Positions 40,369-50,716 are shown, counted from the stretch's first letter. The stretch is DNA of 64,000 nucleotides from Aphelocoma coerulescens (GCF_041296385.1 NW_027184064.1:1736001-1800000), one strand, 5' to 3'. Notes: generated by a model from the sequence alone, not told the origin. Numbers and translations: made by a program.

Positions 40369-40872
40369 TCTCCCCATTTTTTTGTTTTTGAAAGAGCCTG
40401 TGTGGTGGCAGCAACAAGAAAATTTTTAAAGCAACTTAAAACAAAAATGATGAGAAAGAAAATAAGTATAAACCAAATAATGGATTTAACAATAGAAGCC
40501 CCCCACCCCGATAACCTGAAGTTTGAAAATAGGTCTTTTGCCAAATCTTCTGACTCTTCCTGGATTCTTTTCAGCTGTTCTTTGATCTCCTGGAGGAAGG
40601 CATGGATCGACTGTCTGTTTGGTGGCAAGTCCAGGTAGCACAACCCCGCATAGTCTTGACACCCATGGCCATGTGCCAACAGGCGGAGGTCGATGGCGGC
40701 TTTGGCTGGTAATGTGGTTTGTCTGGTTATCTCCTTGTCTTCGAGGAGGTTGGTTAATGCTTTTGATGTTGAAAGGATGTGCCTTCCATGCCAACACCCA
40801 ACATTTTCAATGTTCCCAAAAGCTTTCACTGCCACCACCCAAGGCAGCGAGAGGGAGCTGGCTGATTTCTCT
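40284..40872 (-). pseudogene. Retroviral env, transmembrane subunit remnant
   Basis: In viruses this subunit drives membrane fusion. The 184-residue frame (40284-40838) shows a Leu/Ala-rich heptad region, an immunosuppressive-domain-like stretch, a 'GHGC' loop and a hydrophobic anchor of about 25 residues (IIWFILIFFLIIFVLSC) with a short cytoplasmic tail. The disulphide loop has its first two cysteines, but the residue after the second is Tyr (codon at 40635-40637) where gamma-type Env usually has a third Cys. The fusion-peptide side runs to 40872, where R2 is inserted. The surface part resumes at 45084. The gene is split and inactive. Confidence 0.8.
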
Positions 40873-40899
40873 GGTGGGAGTAACTATGACTCTCTTAAG
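40873..40899 (+). other. 28S rRNA-derived leader of the R2 copy
   Basis: The 27 nt match 28S rRNA immediately upstream of the R2 target (ending CTATGACTCTCTTAAG) except for T at 40875 where 28S has C (CpG to TpG). The matching stops abruptly at 40873: the bases before it belong to env. In 28S the next bases upstream are different. This end is therefore the 5' end of the R2 RNA. Confidence 0.9.
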
Positions 40900-40991
40900 A
40901 GGTCATTGTTACTAACTGGGCATAGCTGCAGAGGTCGCACCTCCTCATGGTCCCGCCGGATACCCGCAAGGGTAACAAAGTTGACCTTTGC
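40873..40991 (+). ncRNA. HDV-like self-cleaving ribozyme at the R2 5' end
   Basis: It releases R2 RNA from the rRNA cotranscript. All helices of the double pseudoknot can be traced. P1: GGTGGG (40873-40878) with CCCGCC (40952-40957), one G-T pair. P2: GCAGAGGTC (40928-40936) with GACCTTTGC (40983-40991). P3: ACC (40939-40941) with GGT (40949-40951). L3: TCCTCAT. P1.1: CC (40943-40944) with GG (40958-40959). P4: TACCC (40961-40965), GNRA loop GCAA, GGGTA (40970-40974). The J4/2 strand holds C40976 as candidate catalytic base. J1/2 is long and contains the 28S and early R2 sequence. Predicted cleavage is just before 40873, exactly where homology to 28S begins. Confidence 0.85.
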
Positions 40992-41208
40992 CCCAGTGTG
41001 AGTGAGGGGGTAATATCTCCCCTCCCTATTGCTGGACTCGCCACCCAGTGGTAGATTCATGAATTGCAGAAACAAATTTATTGGCGCAGCCTTTTGCTGT
41101 TGCCCAAAGCCTTGTCCACAGGCATTAGTTGGACACAGTCTGCAGGTTGGTCGAGGGTTCCATCTGCGGACTTTGACAACCCTCTTTTGAATTTGACCAA
41201 ATGCCATC

Positions 41209-44200
41209 TTGGTTTTGACGATGGTACAATCTGTGGCTTTGTGTTACGTGTCAACAGCCACCCAAACTGACCCTTTAGATCTGTGGGTCAGAGATGCCAG
41301 AATTCCATCACCACCCGTGGTGTTTGAGGAGGAAAGATTCGATCTAGTATCTTTGGAGTTTGTAAACTCCAAATTTGTTCTTAAAGTTGGAAGTCACCTG
41401 GGTAACACTGCGGAGTTTCTGGCTGCACTTCCCAAACCTTATGAGTTCTCGCCCTTAGGGCCGGTTCAGGAAGAAATAATTGGGTGTGAAACAAGAGAAA
41501 TTGAGGAGCCAGTGACACCTGAAGCTTCTCCCGGGACCAGTGGGGGTGGAACAGTTACAGGAACTCCTGTTATGTCTGTCCCGGACAAAAATCCATCGTG
41601 TCCATGCTGTATGACCCAGTTTACTAGGATGCGGGGGTTAACAGACCATCTAAAGAAGTCCCATGGATGTAAAAAGATCTGGTTTAAATGCTCAAAGTGT
41701 GGTAAGCAGAATCTAAAATACCGCAGTATCGCCTGTCATGTCCCTCAGTGCAAAGGTGAAGGTCTTGTGGCTCCTATGGGCAGCTGGGTCTGTGAGGTTT
41801 GTTCCCATGGTTTTGCTACCAAGATTGGACTGGGCCAACACAAAAGGTTACAACACCCTTTTGTGCGTAACGTGGGACGGATAGTAGCCTCCCACCCTAA
41901 AGAAACATCTTTGCAGGGGGCCCATAAGAAGGTATGGACTGAAGAGGAAGAGGCTCTCTTGAGTCAGTTGGTGGTTAAGTTTGCCGGTAGCAGGAACATG
42001 AATCAGCTGATAGCAGAGCATTTACCATCTAAGACACCAAAGCAGATTAGTGATGAGAGATGCCTTCTAGAAAAAGGTCCCTCAAAGAAAGTTTGATCTA
42101 GAGAAGGTGGGGAAACAGGGAGAGAGGAACCTCCCCAATCTGCTGGAGGGCAAAGTGAGGGACGCTTGGGGCTCCACTATCGTGATGCCATCAAGCTGAA
42201 GCTATCAGCCGGCGAGTTCACCACGTACCAGGAGGCCTTTGAGAAAATAGTACCTGGGCAAGATCAACAGGTGGTGGTAAACGAAGTGTATGAAAAGTTT
42301 CAGGATAGCCTAGACAGGCTTAACCGTAAAGTGTCTAAGCCGTGAAGGCCTCAGGGCCAAAAAGCATCCAGAGTAACAACTAAGTGGATGCAGAAAAGAG
42401 CTGTCAAGCGGGGGAAATATCTGAGGTATCAGAGGTTGTTTCAGATTCACAGAGGGAGGTTGGCACGGGTTATTTTGGATAACGTGGAAGCCCTGCAGTG
42501 CCAAATACCATCTGGTGTTCTCTACAATGCATTCAACGATAGAGGGGAAACATTTGTTCACTTTAATGGTCTTGAAACCTTCCCTGTATATAGGGAAGCA
42601 GATAACACCATGTTTTGAGACTTGATTTCAGAGAAAGAGATTGGTAAGAACTTGAGTGAGATGTGTAAAACCTCCGCTCCTGGGCCAGATGGGATTGCTC
42701 TGGGTCATCTTATCAAAGTAGACCCTAGGTTCTCCCAGTTGAGAGAGATCTTCAACCTCTGGCTTGTCACCGGAACTGTACCAGATGCACTGCGGGACTG
42801 CCGGACAGTTTTGATACCCAAGTCATCCAATGAGGAGAGACTCGGTGATATCAATAGCTGGAGGCCTATCACCATTGCTTCGGTGGTGTTTAGGTGGTTT
42901 TCCAGGATCGCGAATGCGAGACTGGTCCGAGCATGTCCCATTAACCCCAGACAACGGGGTTTTATCAGTGCATCGGGCTATTCTGAGAACCTTAAGCAGC
43001 TTTTGGTTAAAAAGGCAAAACAGGAGCATCGAAGTTTGGGGGATGGTATTTGTGGATATTGCTAAGGCATTTGACACTGTTTGCCACCAGCATATTATTG
43101 CTGGTTTGGTTAAGAGGGGGGTTGATTCCCATATAGTCCATCTAATCGGTGAGATGTACAGGAACATTAAAACGTACATCATCACCAAGAATGGGAAACA
43201 GACCCTATTAACATCTGCTCCGGTGTTAAACAGGGCGCCCCTATGTCACCTTTGTTATTCAACCTAGCGCTGGACCCTCTCCTATGTAAACTGGAAACAG
43301 AGGGATATGGATTCCATCATGGTGGATTTAAGACTACAGCCATGGCCTTTGCAGATGATCTGGAGCTTCTGAGAGACTCATGGGAAGGCATGTGCTATAA
43401 CATCAAAATTTTGGAGACCTTTTGTGAGCTTACTGGTCTCCGAACTCAAGGCGAGAAATGCCACAGCTTTTATATCAAGCCGACCAAGGATGCGTATACC
43501 ATCAATGACTGTCCTGCTTGGCAAGTTGGAGGGACTCCCCTGAACATGATTGACCCGGGAAGCTCAGAGAAATATCTAGGCACACAGATTGATCCTTGGA
43601 CCGGTTTTGCCGATCCAGGCCTCCCTACAAAACTTGGAGAGTGGCTTCATCGGATTGGGTGCACACCACTTAAACCTCTTCAGAAAGTTGATATACTCAG
43701 GACATATACTATCCCCAGACTGATATATCTGGCTGACCATACCGATGTAAAAGCTGGACTCCTCGAATCCCTTGACCTGATGATAAAGAAGACGGTCAAG
43801 GAGTGGCTTCATCTTCCAACTAGTACATGTGATGCCATCTTATATTCGAGATTCAAGGATGGAGGGCTGGGAATCATCAAATTGGCGGCACTTATACCTA
43901 GTATTCAAGCACGAAGATTGCATAAGTTAGCTCAATCTTCAGATGGGACTTTGGTTTCTTTTTTGAAGGGTGAACATCTGGAACTGGTATATGAGAAACT
44001 ATGGGTTAAAGCTGGCGGTGCACAAGAGTCCATCCCCCAAATTTGGGACCCCATCCCATTGATGGAAGTTGTTAGTGAGGGAGGAGAAGCCTTGTCTGAG
44101 TGGGAGGCACCACGTTCCAAGCTCCGCCTTCCTAGAACATGTGATTGGTGGAAGGTTGAATTTAATAAGTGGAAACATCTGGTCGCCCAGGGCCATGGGA

Positions 44201-44900
44201 TTGAAAATTTTGAGAATGATAATATCAGTAATGACTGGTTGGTACATTACCGCAGCATCCCCCACAGAAAACTCGTAACAGCGCTGCAATTAAGAGCGAA
44301 TGTCTACCCCACTCGGGAATTCTTGGCAAGGAGTAGACACGATGTCTGCGTTCGATCTTGCAGACACTGTGGTGCCAAATATGAATCAGCGTCCCATGTC
44401 ATCGGAAAGTGTCCAATTACTCAGGATGCCAGAATTAAAAGGCATAATTCCATCTGTGAAACCCTTAGCCGAGAAGCTAAGAGGGATAATTGGATGGTTT
44501 TCCAGGAGCCGCATTTGATAGATGAAGAAAATGCATTATTTAAGCCTGAATTTAATCTTTGTAAAGGATGCTAAGGCACTTGTAGTGGACGTTAACAGTG
44601 AGATACGAGCATAGCAATTCTTCATTGAAAGAGGCTGCTGCGGAGAAGGCGAAAAAATATCAACGCCTTCTTCCACAGATTTGCAAACTCACTAATGTAA
44701 CATCTGTAGAGTTTGCTGGTTTCCCCTTAGGAGCGCGGGGGAAATGGTGAAAGAACTCTGAATTGCTAGAGGCCATGGGACTCTCTAAAACGAGGCTAGG
44801 GGGACTCGCCCGGACCCTGGCATCCAGAGCGCTCTTCTCTTCCGTTGATATCGTACATATGTTTGCAAGCAAAGCCAGATTGTTTGTACCCTTACAATAA
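41209..44900 (+). pseudogene. R2 ORF: zinc fingers, Myb, reverse transcriptase, RLE endonuclease
   Basis: In R2 this single protein nicks 28S rDNA and copies its RNA from the nick. Three N-terminal zinc fingers (about 41599-41665, 41690-41755 and 41790-41850; CCHH, CCHC-like, CCHH) place it with the three-finger R2 clade. A Myb repeat follows (WTEEEEALLSQLV). Reverse-transcriptase motifs include SWRPITIAS, QRGFISASGY, VFVDIAKAFDTV, GVKQGAPMSPLLFNLALDPL and AFADDLELL; both catalytic Asp residues of the FADD box remain. The CCHC of the endonuclease (CRHCGAKYESASHVIGKCP) and the KALVVDV stretch of its active site follow. In-frame TGA codons lie at 42094, 42343 and 42616; TAG at 44612 and TGA at 44748 are further breaks. 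Frameshifts lie near 43040, 43200, 44560 and 44620. The final stop is TAA at 44898. Confidence 0.9.
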
Positions 44901-45076
44901 AGGCCCCTTCCCTGAGTGATTTCAGCTGGACAGTGGGATTGGTTTTGGGTGGGAGGGGTTCACCCATCATACCGTGTCTTGCCCATATTTGGCCTACAAA
45001 TTCGGATTCGACCAGGTGGACAGGCCACCTTTACTTAACCCAGAAAAGAAACATATAATTTTATATGTTTATTAAA
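44901..45076 (+). other. R2 3' untranslated region
   Basis: This short region follows the last stop of the R2 ORF. In R2 it is the part bound by the protein to prime reverse transcription. Two stems are visible: AGGTGG (45014-45019) with CCACCT (45025-45030), and AAACATATAA (45049-45058) with TTATATGTTT (45061-45070). There is no poly(A) tail. It is followed by TAGCCAA (45077-45083), identical to the first seven bases after the R2 site in 28S. Confidence 0.8.
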
Positions 45077-45083
45077 TAGCCAA

Positions 45084-46190
45084 TTAATAATCTCAAAGTT
45101 ACAATTTGGATCAAATTGTTGGGTGGTTAATTTGTTTCATTTTGCCAATCAAAAATTTGGAGTTTGTTGGGTGCAATCAGGGAGACACGCCCTAGCGTGC
45201 ATGGCCCTCCTCAAATACAAGAGGGGATCCCCGCCAAGGCCTGATCTCCACAGAGGAGGAAGTCACCCTGCTGGAGCCTAATGGGTTTTTCAGTGGACGC
45301 AGATGGCGTGTTGGTGATCTGATTGCACCAGTGTTCAGTGTCATAATCTATTTTTGAGGATTTGATGACTGTATTTACTCCTCTGGCCCCTTGGTAGTTG
45401 AAGTTGATACAATAAGGGGCTGGGGAGGACCCCAGCAGCACTAATTCTTGGGTCTCTTCTGGTGCATGCAGATGGGTCTTCGTCCACGCATCCCGTTGGC
45501 TTAGCAGGTTAGGTGGAGGTGGCCCCCTCTTAGGAGTGGGGTAAATGGATGGGGCAAGAGGAATCCCAACCAGACAAGCCGACAGGATTATTCATGTCCA
45601 CCATTGGGAGGCACAGATAGTTCAGCTTCACAGCTTTGGCCAGGGTGACCTAGATGTTTCTTTGGGGCTGCTGAGTGATCCATGCCAAGGCTGGCATTGT
45701 CATCCAGGAGACCACCAGGGACAGGAGCAGAAGGCAACTGAATGGACTGAGCATACTGGGTACTGGCTGTTTGGGGTTAGCTTCTCTGTAACATATAAAC
45801 ATAATATTACTAAAGTGCAGGATAAAGGAAAATTAAGAAACTCAGTATAAATCAAAATAAACTCGACAGATCCCATTAGGTCTGATTCAGATCCCTCCTT
45901 TTTAGAAGGAAGATTGATTAAAATAGGATAAAAAATAGGGTAAGGGTCAAGGTACCACAGGAAGACAATGTCATTGGAATCTTGTTCATTTGCAACCTCG
46001 TCTTCAGATGCTGACGTCTTTTCCTCCTCCATGCAGTCACTGTGATGTCTTTGGGATTGCTGTCGGCTGAAGAGTCTAGATCTTCGCTGGGGCTGGCCTC
46101 GACTGCCTTTGGTGGTGTGTAAGGTTTGACCCATTTCTTGGGGATCCACCGTGGTCCTGATGGTGTACTGGCACATGCATGTCCTCATCC
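45084..46190 (-). pseudogene. Retroviral env, leader and surface subunit remnant
   Basis: On the minus strand the env reading starts as a leader rich in charged and Ser residues (about 45990-46194, overlapping the end of pol). It has a hydrophobic signal-like stretch and then surface-subunit pieces such as 'CGDQALAGIPSCI' and 'IAPNKLQIFDWQNETN' (45130-45260), which recall avian class II env proteins. Stops and shifts break it in several places. At 45084 it is cut off by the R2 element and its transmembrane half lies beyond 40872. It is not functional. Confidence 0.7.
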
Positions 46191-46198
46191 CCAAGTAA

Positions 46199-46900
46199 TC
46201 AGGTCATAAGGTCCTTGTACCTCCTTGGTATCTGGGTCCCGACGAGGACAGGCACCTTCTCCTTTAGCCTCGCTCTGGTCTTGTTGGAGAAGTGCCTCAG
46301 GACAGGCGGATTGGTCTCCTCAAAGGTGCAGTTCAGAAAGTTTAATGTGAAGAGGGCTTGGCTGAACCGGATGACAGGGGAATTCAGCTCGAAGCCTCCT
46401 TTCTGGCGCTCGAGGAACCCTTTCAGCAATTTGTGAGTCCTTTTGACAATTGCCTGTCCTGTCAGCAAGTATGGAATGCTGGTGGTGTGCTCGATTCCCT
46501 AGGACTGCAGAAACCTGCGCAGCTGTGATGACACATATGCAGGCCTGTTGTCAGTCTTTATCTTTTCCGGGACACCAAGCGTGGCAAAAGCCTGGACCAG
46601 GTGCTGTTCCACATCATCTGCTTTCTCACCGGCATGGGCTGATCTGAGCATGGCCCCGGAAAATGTGTCTACAGACACATGGAGGCACTTGAGCCGGCCA
46701 AAGGCTGGGAAATGAGTGACATCAGTTTGCCACACCTCACAGCTATTGAGTCCCCTTGGATTTACCCCACTGCCAAGAGATGGCAGTTGGGGCAAGTTGC
46801 CACAATGGCTCTTGCCTGGTCACAGGTAAGATGGAACATCTGGACTAAGGCGGGCACATTTTAGTGGAACTTCTCATGGCTCAGCTTAGCCTGATGGAAA
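46199..46900 (-). pseudogene. Retroviral integrase remnant
   Basis: The zinc-binding N-terminal half is partly visible upstream of 46800 (CPNCHLL). The core shows 'WQTDVTHFP' and 'KTDNRPAYVS', holding two of the three catalytic acidic residues. The third position, in 'GQAIVKRTHKLL', is Lys (codon 46442-46444) and not the family Glu. Its codon, preceded by C, fits a CpG-to-CpA change. The C-terminal part ends near 46199. A frame break lies between 46468 and 46499. Confidence 0.8.
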
Positions 46901-47039
46901 GTGTCCGGCAGGTTGACATGCTGGACAGGCATGGCCAAAGCATCTGCTTTATGGTTGCCCTCTGCTATAGGCCCTGGAAGGCTAGTGTGCGACCTCACAT
47001 GCATCACATAGAATGGCTGCTCCCGGTGGGAGATGAGAC

Positions 47040-47490
47040 AGATTAATTTCGTGAGCAGCCAAAAATTTTCTTGCTTGATACCTCTTTAAGCAAGATGTTT
47101 TCAGCCCTCATAGTTACCCCTACAACATATGCCGAATCTGTAATCAAATTGAAAGTTTCTTTGAATTTCTCAAATGCTCTGACCACAGCGGCTAATTCTG
47201 CAACTTTTGGCTACCCAGATACCACTTCAACATTGGACTCCCGTTTCTGTGTCTTGGGATTTTGCCAAATCATGACTGACTTGTGCAATCTCCCTGAGCC
47301 GTCTGTAAAAATGGTCAAAGCATAGAGTGGTTTCCTGCTTTGAATTTCACGTGGGATCAGGCTAAAGGTTGAATTAAAAATTTTGTGTTTTGGATAATGC
47401 ACAGAAACCTGTCCCGGGTAACTATTAAGTGCGAACTGTAAATTCGCGTTGCTTTGGAGTAGGTACTCCATGGTCTCAGAAGTAATAGGT
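47040..47490 (-). pseudogene. Retroviral RNase H remnant
   Basis: The minus frame at 47211-47471 carries 'IFTDGSGRLHKSVMIW', the first catalytic region of retroviral RNase H, after a typical connection-domain stretch. A frame break separates it from the reverse transcriptase at 47528 and from integrase downstream. It belongs to the decayed pol gene. Confidence 0.75.
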
Positions 47491-47527
47491 AGGTAGATGT
47501 GTGAAAGATCGCACCCCGCGAGGGTGC

Positions 47528-48764
47528 TCAGGCGTGTCCTGGCTTCATGATAAGTTGAGTCATGAGCTCCTGTGGCGTGGTGAGACTCTTAGTGGGTTGG
47601 TGAGGGAGGAGCACCCACTCGATGATAAGGAGGGGGTCTCCCAACTCTGAGTCCCACTGAAAAAGAATGCCATGAAGGTGTGGAACCTTTCCCAATACCG
47701 CAAGTTGGAATGGCAGTCTTGGCTCGTACCTGTGGGCTTTCCGTTCCTCCAGCACCCGCTGCACCTTTAGAAGCGATGTCTTGCCTTCTGTTGTGAGGGT
47801 CCTTGGCTACTTCAGGTCTCGGTCTCCACAAAGCAGGTTGAAGAGTGGTGCGAGGTCTTCAGTGAAGATCCCTCACCCAGTTGATGGACCCACACAGCTG
47901 GTGCAGCTCCTGCAAAGTCTTGGGATTATCAATTAGTTTGATGGGCTGGGGAACGATAGTTGTCTCACGGATCCTGAGGCCAAGGTACTTCCAGGGGTAG
48001 ACACGCTGGATTTTCTCCTCCTGGAGTTTGAACCCATGTACCCTTAGGACCTCTGTCTCCTTTTTGAAGACCCACTCCAGGCTATTGTCATCAGGAGCAC
48101 AAATGAGGACATTGTCCATGTAGTGAAGGAGGATGGCCCCTGAGGCAGCATGGCGTACAGGTGACAGGATGTGGTCTACATACCATTGCCAGATCATGCC
48201 CTGAGGAAGGACCTTCCAATGGTAGCGCCGCATGGGAGCTTCTCGGTTTATCAATGGAACCGAGAAAGCAAACCGAGGTGTGTCATCAGGGTGGAATGGG
48301 ATCTGAAAAAAGCAGTCCTTTATGGTAATGGTAATGAGCTTCCAGTGTTGGGGAAGCATCGCAGGAGAGGGCATTCCAGGTTGTAGGGGTCCCACGTCAA
48401 CAATGACATCATTAATTTTTCTCAGGTTGTGGAGGAGCCACTATTTGTCTCTACCCAGTTTGTGAATAACAAATACCGGGGAGTTCCAAGGGGAGTTGGT
48501 AGGTGCTATGTTCCCTTTGGCCAGCTGCTCATCCACAAGCTGACTGACCACCTTTAATTTTTCCTCAGATAGGGGCCACTGATCAACCCAAGCGGGCAAA
48601 TCAGTTTTGCAATGGAGCGCTTGGGTTGGGCGCTCCACAGTGGCCCCAATTAAAAATCCTGCTGTTTTGCAGGTATCTCTACTCATGCGCCCTATTGTGA
48701 CATTGAGGTCCCTACCCCACAATGTAAAACTGGAATCGATAACATATGGGTGTATGGTTGCCAA
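47528..48764 (-). pseudogene. Retroviral reverse transcriptase remnant
   Basis: The palm is in the 47859-48395 frame: 'KDCFFQIPFHPDDTPRFAFSVP', 'KVLPQGM', 'YMDNVLICAPDD' and 'PWKYLGLRIRE'. The N-terminal fingers lie in 48441-48764 (PLSEEKLKVVSQLVDEQLAK, then PWNSPVFVI). In the catalytic box the second Asp is Asn (codon 48111-48113), which would abolish polymerisation. A short deletion appears after 'LPQGM' and a break near 48400. The connection region continues to 47528. Confidence 0.85.
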
Positions 48765-49330
48765 CTGCCCATCAGTCCCTCTACTTGCATGACATCTTTG
48801 CTAATTTTTGCTGTAGATCCACCTATGCCCTTGACAACTCCACCTGTGGGCTGCAACTCCCAACGTGACGGCCACTGGGTCTTAGAAATGACCGTCATGT
48901 CTGCACCTGTGTTGACCATGCCTCTCACATTGACACTACTGTCATCGAGATGCATTTTGCACTCCATCATGGGTCTGTCCCCCCTCACCCGCTTGACCCA
49001 TCCCATGGATAATGTTCCTGAGGGGACTGTGGTAGGCCGGTGGCTCAGGTAAGGACACAACCCGATGGTATAAAGAATAGAGGTGCAATGCATCTCACCT
49101 GGATTTGTAGTGCCCCTGTGGTGTCCGCTCTGCTGGCAATGGGCATGATTTCAAGTCCGCAGGGTGTGTCAGTTGTGGTGCCATGTATAAACAGTTGCAT
49201 GTCTGGTGTGTAACGCTCACAATTTACAACTATGCATGTAAAAGGAGGTAGAGGCCTTGGTTGGCAGTCAAAGGAATGCCAAGTCCAGTAACAGTTCGTG
49301 GTTGGGCCAGACCATCGTGATCTTCGATGG
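48692..49330 (-). pseudogene. Retroviral protease with upstream dUTPase-like region
   Basis: The protease flap and active-site region is 'GMVNTGADMTVIS', with Asn in place of the catalytic Asp (codon 48911-48913). Upstream (49045-49330) is a stretch with 'GLEIMPIASRADTTGALQIQV' that I read as a degenerate dUTPase, the usual partner of protease in betaretrovirus-like elements. The dUTPase call is weaker than the protease call. Confidence 0.65.
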
Positions 49331-50716
49331 TTCCATTTGAGTTGTTGCACGGAGCCACCATGTGCTGACCCTTCAATTTCCCTGAGGCTGCATGGAGTGG
49401 CAGTCTGTGGAAACAGGCTTGATGGCTTGGTTTATAGGGGCTGGTGCCCTACATTGCCTGGCTATATTGTCGCTGTTATCCCCTGAGAATGGCAAAATCA
49501 CGACACAAGTCCAGGTAAAAAAATATGGCCAAAGCGACCTTGTTTAATCACCCATACTTTTTATAGCATGGTTCGCAAAAGAGAAATTACATTATTGGCC
49601 TATTGACTCACCACCTCTCAAGGTGGTAGGCTGAGCAGTAAAACACCCATTTCCAAATATCATTCTCACAAGACTGAAAACAATTCTAGTGTTCTCACAA
49701 CAACTTGTAGGTGCAGAAATGCTTTACATTCTCTCAAACTGTTGTCCATCCAGTTCGCATGAGAACGAAAGCTTTCACAGAGAAGCTGTGAGAAGCTGGA
49801 TTTCTCTAACTGCTTTCTTATGAGAAAGGAAAGTTTCACAGGAAAATTCCTCTGCTAGCCCTTGCTAGCATCCACACTATATGGCCTCGTTTTCCACACC
49901 TGTGGCAGATGACTGGTGTGCCTTGCCTTGGTGTACCACTTGGTTGGGCTGGCATCGCTTGGGTTGGCATCACTTCCATGGTTCTTACTGCTCCTCCTAT
50001 TCCCCCTTTTTTCTTTGTGTTTTCAAATGTTGCCAGCTTCGTGCAGGCCTCTATCATGAGATCTAGGGTGGGAGCAGGGTGGAATGGGAGACGCAAGATG
50101 ATTCGCTTGCTAACCTCATTTGCCAATTGGCAAAGCAACTCATCTTGGGCCTTTGGATCACTAATTTGCTTCTCCACCACTAGCCTCAGCCTCTCCACGA
50201 AACATATAAACAATTTGGTGGTGGCCTGTTTAATCGACACAAAGCTGGGACTGGGGGTTTCAGAAGGCATTAAAAGCCATGCCTTCTCTGCGGCTCCTTT
50301 CATGGCAGCTAGCACCGGTGCCGGAATCTGCTTGGCCTGATCTTGAGGCTTGGCCATCTCACCTTCGCTGCACAGGTGGTCAAAGGTCACCTCAGCATAA
50401 TTTTCATTAAGAGCTGGGAGGAGACCTTTAAGCAACCTTTTCCACTCTCTCTCCCACAGTTTAAATTCTGTGGGGAGGAGGAGGCACGACAAGATGTCAT
50501 GGGGTACTAACATATTAGTAGAAAAAGTTGCTTGAAGGGGGCTTTTAAAATAAGTACTCTCCCTCCCAAACTCTTTCTGTGCTTTGCACAGCTCTTTGAT
50601 ATTTGAATGGGAGAAAGTCTCCCATTGGGGGTTAATCCAGGGGACCTTTGAGGTCTCTGAATTGGCAGGCCTGTTGGCCTCCACAGCAGCTGAAGGATTG
50701 CTGCTGCAGTCTCCAA
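49300..50716 (-). pseudogene. Retroviral gag, capsid and zinc knuckle, interrupted by a solo LTR
   Basis: The capsid frame (49836-50684) shows the class II order: an N-terminal capsid half (WINPQWETFSHSNIKELCKA) and a major-homology-type stretch near 'FVSIKQATTKLFICFVERL', then a spacer and the zinc knuckle start 'CHRCGKRGH' around 49884-49910. A 409-bp solo LTR is inserted there, separating the first part of the knuckle from its last Cys, which lies beyond 49461. The matrix part before 50716 is shifted or missing. Capsids from this gene could not form normally. Confidence 0.8.
49468..49876 (-). mobile_element. Solo LTR inside gag, with 6-bp target duplication
   Basis: On the plus strand it runs TGTCGCTG to CATCCACA and is flanked by CTATAT at 49462-49467 and 49877-49882. 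On the minus strand TATAAAAAG and GATTAAAC follow LTR order. The exact duplication shows that it inserted into an already present gag gene. Confidence 0.9.

Larger units (their letters stand above)
40873..45083 (+). mobile_element. R2 non-LTR retrotransposon, full length, off-target, decayed
   Basis: R2 elements normally insert at one fixed site in 28S rRNA genes. This copy has all R2 parts in order: 28S-derived 5' leader (40873-40899), HDV-like ribozyme, zinc fingers, Myb, reverse transcriptase, CCHC plus restriction-like endonuclease, and 3' UTR ending near 45076. The neighbours on both sides are retroviral env, not rDNA. In its ORF I count five stops and at least four frameshifts. It is complete in length but cannot make protein. 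It runs opposite to its host provirus and is younger than it. Confidence 0.9.

Noticed and set aside
40873..45083. Reading the site as a fragment of true rDNA with a resident R2
   Set aside because: Only 27 nt of 28S precede the element and at most 7 nt follow. Both flanks are retroviral env.
46442..48913. APOBEC-like G-to-A hypermutation of the provirus
   Set aside because: Editing of LTR elements is reported in songbirds, but the three catalytic changes I checked all sit in a CpG context, so ordinary methylated-CpG decay explains them. One env change (40635-40637) is outside CpG, which is too little to claim editing.
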